Source of the DNA: Elgaria multicarinata webbii
Lineage: Eukaryota; Chordata; Lepidosauria; Squamata; Anguidae
Direction of reading: 5' to 3'
Assembly: GCF_023053635.1 (NCBI RefSeq)
Contig: NC_086178.1
Span: 27,474,726-27,538,725, forward strand
DNA: 64,000 nt
A model generated the notes under the pieces. That model was not told the origin of the DNA, searched no databases, and saw only the letters and a list, made by a program, of their open reading frames with translations. Both the position numbers and the translations under genes were made by a program. Below are positions 21,860-64,000 of the stretch, in pieces. The stretch's first letter is position 1. Each line of letters begins with the position of its first letter.

Positions 21860-23355
21860 GGTATTTTAGCCATCATAGTTCCAGTTATTTAGATAATACA
21901 TACATGAACACAAAATAAGGCAGCAACCATTCATATCTGGATTGTGAATGAAATGTAGCATAACCACACGATGCTATTACAGCTATCTTGGCTCAAATCA
22001 CTCTGTATATTCTAAGACAACTACATACATCTTTGGGTGAATAAAGATGTATTTGTAAACCAGTGAAGCCAGCATGGTAACAATTGCAATACATTTGGTA
22101 CAAATGTGTCTTACTTTCCCACGTTGAGATCCAAACACTGTTGCTTTTTGCATTTTCTAATGCACCAGCATGACCTCCTGTAAGCAAGAACATCAAATTT
22201 AGCCAACAAGGGGCCTGTTCAGACATCACACTAAGCCATGATAGTTAAGGGTTTTGACCCAACTATGATGGCTTAGCATGTCATGTGTGGTGCACAAAAA
22301 ACACTACCACAATGGTTAAGAAACCACCCCAGCTAACCATCCCACTGCATCAGGTTTAAGGGACCCCTGGGTGGTTTACCATGATGTGTGGTGGGCTCCT
22401 TGGTGGCTAGAATGGACTCTGGGAGGTTTCTAGGCCATGCTCATAGGGTCTGCTGGCAAGAGCAGCCACCATACGCTCTTGCCACCACAGACTTTCTCTA
22501 TGGTCATGTGACCTTTTGGGGGTGGTGGTATTTTTTCAGTGGAGATGCCCAGAAAGCCCATTCGCACTGTGGTGGAGGTATATGCCCTAAGTACAGAGGG
22601 GTGGGTAGCACTACCACATGGGTCTGCGGGTGTATGGTGGGCCCGCTTGCAGTGGTTTTGTTAACTCTCTCCTCTCTGTAGTTCTCCTAACCACCCCCCT
22701 CTTCACATGTGTGACTGGGATCAAGGTGGGATCCTAGGACTGGAGGAAGATAACTTATCGTTGAATTATGGCTTCACTTGCAGGCATTACATTCCCTCCA
22801 GCCACTACTTAATTTGGCTTTCATTGACTCTTTCTCTATTGTACCACCGAAAATGGATGAGAAACCTTAGACCTGGTGACCAAGTCCATCCCTCCTGGGT
22901 TCCCCAGATGGCCCAACTCCCTTTCCCCCAATAACCAATTGTTTGGTGGTTTCCTAGCTTTTGAGCAGTTTCCCCTCCCTCATCTCTAAAAGGCTGAAAT
23001 AACTCTACCTAGTTTTAGTTACTGCTAGTAAGAGCTTTGAGCTAAAATATGCTAGTACTTTTGGTTTATTTTTTTAGCTCCAACCCTTTTGCCTTCTGTG
23101 CTGACTACTTTGCTTTCAGCCCTGCTCACTACTGGAATACAGCTAGAGCGCTTCTTTGAAAATGAATCTGGCTCTCAGGCTGAAAGAGGTTCCCTTCCCT
23201 TGACCAAAAGGTAAACACCAACTTTTCTAATATAAGGTCTGCCTTGCTTTTCTTTTCTTCAGCTTTTTGCTAAAAGGGTGTTTCGATAAATGCTAGTGGC
23301 AGATCCAAACTGGTTGCTTTTCAAAGTAAGAGCATCCATAGTCAACCCAACATGC
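21860..23355. other. Non-coding, with a possible MITE end at about 22211
   Basis: GGGCCTGTTCAGACATCACA at 22211 and the internally repeated motif TAAGCCATGATAGTTAA / AACTATGATGGCTTA resemble the TTCAGAC-ended MITE at 40499. I cannot set its right end. The rest shows nothing recognisable. Confidence 0.4.
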
Positions 23356-23630
23356 TAGGGGTGGGCAACTCATGTCCCATGGGTCACATGCAGCCCCTGC
23401 CACATCTGTGCCATGATGGTGTCAAAGTCAGTGGTTTGCCCCTGAATTTGAGCAGCAAATGTTGCTATTTTAGCCTTCCATAATCTCTTGCCATTAGAAA
23501 TTGGCACCAAATTGCTGGATGTTTTGTTGCCACTAAATTCAGCAGTGAAACAGTAGGAGTACAGCCTGCTGGGGGAGAGCATAAATGGCTCCTGGACCCT
23601 CAATGATAGGTATCCCTGCAGGTGCAATAA
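23356..23630 (+). mobile_element. hAT-like repeat, copy A
   Basis: Starts TAGGGGTGGGCAACTCATG and continues with GTCAAAGTCAGTGGTTTGC, GAGCAGCAAATGTTGCTATT and TTAGCCTTCCATAATCTC. The same order of motifs occurs reversed at 58600-58863, so these are two copies of one family with a CAGGGGTGRGCAAC terminus. Confidence 0.6.
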
Positions 23631-23658
23631 TTTTGTTTGCCCCTAGCTGAGTGTAATC

Positions 23659-23760
23659 TAAGGCTGCAGTCCTAGACATATCTATTCAATAGGAAGTAAA
23701 CCCAACTGAGGTCAATTAGATTTACTTGAGTATTTGAGTAAACAAATTTAGGATTACAAT
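23659..23760. repeat. Short palindromic repeat (GGCTGCARTCCTA family), old copy
   Basis: AAGGCTGCAGTCCTAGACAT at the left and AATTTAGGATTACAATGTAA at the right. It is a diverged relative of the copies at 27669-27858 and 30493-30592. Confidence 0.5.
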
Positions 23761-24007
23761 GTAAGTCTCCCTAATATCTCCTGTGCTCCATATTAATACC
23801 ATTACAAACTACAGACATCTTTTCCTGTCCCATCCCCTCCCACTTCTTTCTGAACATCTACCCTGAAGAAGAATTCTAAGGAACTCAAAAGCTTGCTAAT
23901 TACTTGAGACATTTTAATTTATCCCACTAAAAGATATTACACTATTTTTACTTTTGGATATTGAGGGTGCAGGGTGGAGAAAACCCATTCTGCAAATTTG
24001 AAGCAAA

Positions 24008-25545
24008 AGCAATTTATTTATTTATTTATTTAGAATATTTATATACCGCTCCCCATTGAAAAATTTCGGAGCAGTGTACAAGGTAAAATGAAAATAAAAA
24101 CAGAATAAAAACAGTTAAAACAAAATTTAAAAAGAAGCAAAAACAGAAATCCAAGGCTGCATGTTAAAGAAAGGCTTCCTGGAATAAAGATGTTTTCAGC
24201 AGGCGCCGAAAGGAGTACAAGGTTGGCACCTGCCTGACCTCCAGAGGCAGGGAATTCCACAGGAGGGGGGCCACCACGCTGAAGGCTCTTCCCCTGGTGG
24301 ATTCTAATCAGATTACCTCAGTGACCGGGCAGGTTGGTAAGGGAGAAGGCGCTCTCTCAGGTATCCTGGTCCCAAGTTGTTTAGGGCTTTGTACACAAGT
24401 ACAAGAACCTTAAACCTGGCCCGGTAGCGAATAAGCAGCCAGTGCAATTCCCACAGCAGAGGAGTTATATGCTGGAAAGGGGTAGCTCCAGACAACAGCC
24501 GAGCTGCAGCATTCTGCACTAGCTCCAGCTTCCGGAGCAGCTTCAAGGGCAGCCCCACATAGAGCGCGTTGCAGTAATCCAATCTTGAGGTTACCAATGC
24601 CTGTACCACCGTGGTCAAGCTATCCCCGTCCAGGAGAGGCCGTAGTTGGTGAACCAACCGAAGATGGTAAAAGGCACTCCGAGCCGTGGCGGCTACTTGA
24701 GCCTCCAATGACAGAAATGGGTCTAAGAGTAACCCCAAACTACGAACCTGTTCTTTCAGAGGCAGTGCAACCCCATCCAGAACAGGCACGGGAACCACTC
24801 ACCCACAGGGCTTCCATCTTGCCAGGATTCAGTCTCAGTTTATTGGCCCTCATCCAGCCCATTGGTCCAGGACCTGCACAGCCTCACCTGATTCAGTTGT
24901 CACAGGGAGATAGAGCTGCGTGTCATCAGCATATTGATGGCATTTAGCTCCAAATCCCCTAATGACCGCTCCCAACAGTCATATAGATGTTAAATAACAT
25001 TGGGGACAAGATGGTGCCCTGCAGCACTCCATAGCTCAATTGCCAAGAGGCCGAGGATTGGTCACCCAATGCTACTCTCTGAAAATGACCCTGTAGGTAG
25101 GACCGGAACCACTGTAGCACAGTGCTTCCGATGCCCATCCCACAGAGTCAATCCAGGAGGATACCATGGTCGATGGTATCAAAAGCCGCCGAGAGATCGA
25201 GCAGGATTAACAGGGTTGCATTCCCCGTCCCTCTCTTGATAAAGGTCATCCATCAGAGCGACCAAGGCTGATTCAGTCCCGTAACCAGATTGGAACCCAG
25301 ACTGGAATGGATCTAGATAATCAGTATCCTCCAAGAGTGCCTGCATTTGCTCCGCCACAACCCTCTCAAGTACCTTCCCTAAAAAAGGAGTGTTAGCAAC
25401 TGGGCGGTAGTTGCCTAATACCATCGGGTCCAGAGCGGGCTTCTTCAGGAGTGGTCGCACTACTGCCTCCTTAAGGACAGCAGGGACCACCCCTTCCCGG
25501 AGAGAATTCAGGATGGCACCAATTGGGTAGCATCAAGGATATTAC
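24008..25545 (-). mobile_element. L2-type LINE, 5'-truncated, reverse orientation
   Basis: On the - strand: RT N-terminal part at 25490-25179 ([49 protein letters not shown]), a frame-broken middle with the palm region, and the C-terminal part at 24798-24313 (LKEQVRSLGLLLDPFLSLEA, VTSRLDYCNALYVGLPLKLL, LVQNAAARLLSG). It ends with a tail seen as TTTATTTATTTATTTA at about 24012-24030. The relatives at 33060-35930 and elsewhere share the 3' end. Not active. Confidence 0.9.
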
Positions 25546-27668
25546 CAAGACATCTGGCCCATCTCACCTCAAGTCCCCAGAATAATTAAGTGACTGTTTT
25601 TTAAAAAAAATGTTTAGTTTTTTTTAATACAGCAAGAGATGTACACACACACACGCACACACAATATCTACATGTGACACTTTGAAAAAACGAACAGCCC
25701 ACAAAAGCATACTAAAGATCAGCTATGGAGGCCCTGTTCATATGCCTGCTAATACAATCTTAGGTTATTGGGCACAAGATAGGGGGGCATTTATGGGGTG
25801 GCTCCAACTTTATGGAATACCTTGCCACGTGATATGTGCGCAGTGATGTAGCAGAGCTAAGGCTTGCAAGATGCTGGCATCTTTGGATTAGCAGGGACAC
25901 TGATGTCAAATGACCACCCACAGAATTGTCCTTTCTGAACTTAGCTGCAATTCTCACAGTGGGGCTGGGGAAATGACTTCTCCTAGCAACAATATATTGT
26001 TCTCTCTTGTAATGTGAAGTATTTGGGGGTGGGGGCTTGGTCTTGAATGGGCAATTAAAACTTAAAAGACCTGCACATGGTAGAATTAAATCTGCTAGAA
26101 CCAGCTTGTTGATATGGATCTACACAGCTGTCTGAAATTTGGGACTCTCCTTGGGATGTGGCCATGGGCATTATCATGATGAGCACCTGGACTTCAAAAT
26201 TCACCTCTGTGTGTGCAACTCCTTTCCTGACTGTTTTTAAATAATCTTAAAGACCCAGATACTCCAGACTGCTTTGCAATGAATAGATGCCCATCGTTAT
26301 TTTATAAATTAGTTTTTACTTTTGCTATTTTAAATGTTTTATGCTGCTGTATGATTTAATTGTGGGTTATATTGTTTTTAATTTTTATCTTGTAAACCAC
26401 ACTGAGGAGACTTCTTGAAACGAGATATTAAAATATTTTAGATCAGTAAATAATGAATAATACCAAGGGCAAGAGTGATAGCTGATGCAATTTACTAGAA
26501 AGTAAATCTATCATGCAAATTGCAAAACTGGATAGAAGGTACACTCACACATTGGGTGAAAAACCCACTATATGTTTTTTAAAAATATTATGTCTAGTAT
26601 CACTATTTATGACTCTAACTTTTAGTCAGAAAGTGGTAAAATACTTGAGAAGCAATGGATAAAAAGAAGAAATAAAAATACATACTTAATTCCAGACTGC
26701 ATTCCTGGAAGTTTTGTTTATCCTGCTGCTCCTTTGATACTTTCTAAGCAAATCATTGGTTGGGATAGGGCACAGAATGAAGTATGGCTTACATCAGATC
26801 AGGTACAAATCACTCAAAAGCAGAAAAATATATGAAACGTTATTCTAAATTTTGTTAGTATTTAGCATAGCACTAAAGTTAATAACATTAAACAAGGTAA
26901 GAGTCCACACCAATACTTAAGCAGGTGCAGTAGAAAGGAGTGTCTCCTGTTTTGTCTTTCAAATAATAATCTGGCCATTATCTCTGTACAGCTGATTCTC
27001 AAACCAGGTTATGGTAACCATTTCTAGGTAGAAAGGAGGCCATGGGTGCTTTTAAAAAATGTTTTGAATAATACCATAAAAACATATTAAGCTGTTTGTC
27101 CATAAGAAAAAATCCACCATCCAGCAATATCACAACTGTGGCAATAGCTCTCTACTTTATTACAAACACTGGTACTGCCACTAAAATAGCATAGACGACA
27201 ACAAAACAAAACAAAACTGGTTGCAGTTATTTCTATATTCTCGCATCAGGAATAAAAACATGCAACATCATTTTTACACAAGAGCAAGTTTTACAAACTT
27301 GGGCAAAGTTTTACAAAATTGCAGTACTTCAATCTAACAGAAAATCTATATTCCTCTTGATCCTCATTTGTGAAATCCTATTGTGAAATTGACCACTTTG
27401 GATGCCAAACGCTACCCTACGCCAGCGGTGGTAGGAGAGCGGGAGTTATTCGGTCATCTTCTGTAGCTGAATACTGGAATTGTGGCTAAACCCATAACTT
27501 ACCTATTAACTTTATCGATTAGGCTGGCAAAAATACAGTGCTGCGTGACATAGGTTACAATCCTTTGTATATTTAGCTAGAAAAAAAATATATCCTCCAA
27601 ATCGCAGCATTAGAATGCTGGGTGTTGTGGGACATTTTCCTGTTTAAAAACGCATAGGATTGTGGCCT
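25546..27668. other. Non-coding, with an (AC)n run
   Basis: Short (AC)n at about 25650-25674. The sequence is otherwise AT-rich intergenic DNA up to the edge of the KPNA4 promoter, with no recognisable gene. ARL14, which I would expect nearby in human order, is not present. Confidence 0.5.
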
Positions 27669-27763
27669 TAGGCTGCAATCCTATACACACTTACCGGGGC
27701 GTTAAATCGCATTGAATTCAATGGGGCTTAGTTCTGAATAGACATGTATAGGATTGCACTATA
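27669..27763. repeat. Palindromic repeat (GGCTGCAATCCTA family), copy 1
   Basis: TAGGCTGCAATCCTATACAC at the left and GTATAGGATTGCACTATA at the right are inverted, with a second palindrome CATTGAATTCAATG near the centre. The element is about 95 bp and lies directly against copy 2. Confidence 0.75.
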
Positions 27764-27858
27764 GGCTGCAATCCTACAATACACCGAGTTTCGTGAAAGT
27801 AAGCGCCACTGAACTCAGTGCGACTTACTTTTGAGTAGACGTATCTAGAACTACGCTG
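27762..27858. repeat. Palindromic repeat (GGCTGCAATCCTA family), copy 2
   Basis: TAGGCTGCAATCCTACAAT, then AAGTAAGCGCCACTGAACTC and GTGCGACTTACTTTTGAGTA. Same layout as copy 1, head to tail with it. It ends just before the CpG island. Confidence 0.7.
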
Positions 27859-28772
27859 TTGACCTAGAACCAGGACCTTCCACACGTTTGTTAGTAGAAC
27901 GCGTACTGTCGATACGAGGAGAATCGGCTTCCGCAGCTGTCGGGAAGAAGAAACACTTCACAAGCGCTCCTCACTCCACCCGGTTCATTTGTCTTCATGT
28001 ACCGCGGGGAAGAGGGAGAGCCCATTTACGAACAGAGGGGCGCATCTAACATACCCGTGTCTTCGGGGTCGGACTAGATGGGTCTTTCTAGTCCACCCAA
28101 AGGCCCCTAAGTCGCACTCACGGCTCCAAAATGGCTGCTAAGGCCTCACCGGGGGCAGGGGAGAGCTTCCCCCTAGTGGCTAGGAATGGAACATTCCCTG
28201 AGCGCGAGCTCCGGCGGTTCGCTCCCTATAGCGCCACCTTTCTTTTCTCCACTCCCCCCGCCCCAACTCCCTGACGTATGCATTTCCCTCCTCCCCTATC
28301 TCGTTTCTCCAGTGAGCCGGCAGCCCATCCTGTCTCATCGCTAAGAAGCAGCCAATCAGGCTGCCCGACTCGGAGGGCGGGCGAGGGAGGTGGGCGTGGC
28401 CATTGCCGTCTGTCTGAGAGCGAGGCTGTTGCCTCCTCCCCTGCCCCATGTCTGTCCCCTCCCCTCCTCCCTTCCCCCACCTTTCGCTCGCTCGCTCGCT
28501 TCCTTTCGCTACCGGCACATTCCGCCGCCCTGGTGAGGCCTAAGCCAGTGGGAGCGGCTTGGAGCAGGAGGCCGCTGCTCGATTAGTCAAGTCAGTCGCC
28601 AGGCCGGAAAGCAGCGCGTCAAAGCCAGCCAGACCTCCGCGGTGCTGAGGGAAGGCGAGCGGGGGAAGAGAAGAGGCAGCGGCGGCAGCACCAGGAAGAG
28701 GGGCCCGGCTGGGTCCGGGAGAAAGAGGAGGGAGAAACGGAGGAGGAAAGGCCGCGCTCCCTGCCTCCCGCC

Positions 28773-64000
<35,228 letters not shown>

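Noticed and set aside
1-28000. Search for ARL14 or another neighbouring gene upstream of KPNA4
   Set aside because: No frame of suitable length or GTPase motif (GLDSAGKST-like) is present in this stretch.
28180-28518. Open frames on both strands in the promoter
   Set aside because: Low-complexity Arg/Gly/Ser/Pro peptides caused by GC content; no family resemblance.

Overview
This window is vertebrate nuclear DNA, most likely from a squamate reptile (lizard). The only host gene I can support is the 5' two thirds of KPNA4 (importin alpha-3, a nuclear import receptor) on the + strand. Its CpG-rich promoter is at about 27.95-29.15 kb, exon 1 is at 28773-28841, and thirteen further coding exons run from 46237 to 63377. 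Together they encode residues 1-403 of a protein that is about 521 residues long in human, and the last exons lie beyond the right edge. All exon junctions follow GT/AG and keep frame. The squamate assignment rests on the repeats: L2-type LINEs sharing a 3' tail of the form ACCGCCCAATAGCCGAAGCT plus AAATAAAT repeats, a BovB (RTE) LINE fragment, CR1, tRNA-derived SINEs, an L1-type LINE, and a PIF/Harbinger DNA transposon with a transposase gene and a Myb-like gene.

Layout. 1-1.3 kb: non-coding, with a diverged tandem duplication. 1.3-11.6 kb: an old Harbinger transposon carrying, in opposite orientation, a near-full-length L1 (1672-7378) that landed inside the first transposase exon and left a 12-bp target duplication. 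The Harbinger also holds a complete-looking two-exon Myb/SANT-like gene on the - strand and two inverted arrays of a roughly 230-bp repeat. 11.6-28 kb: intergenic DNA with L2, BovB-in-L2, SINEs, hAT-like elements, a faint LTR-element fossil, and several palindromic elements. 28-29 kb: KPNA4 CpG island and exon 1. 28.8-46.2 kb: intron 1 (17.4 kb), with a nearly 2.9-kb L2 and many short inverted-repeat elements. 46.2-64 kb: the compact exon cluster, whose introns hold CR1, L2 and MITE insertions.

I see no CRISPR, operon, toxin or other unusual gene system. The most informative observations are the nested L1-in-Harbinger insertion with its readable target duplication, the intact Myb-like partner gene beside a decayed transposase, the inverted repeat arrays in the Harbinger, and a short inverted-repeat family (termini GGCC..TAGCTAGAC) with 3-bp target duplications at two independent sites. 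Family names for short repeats come from memory of consensus sequences and were not checked by a search.
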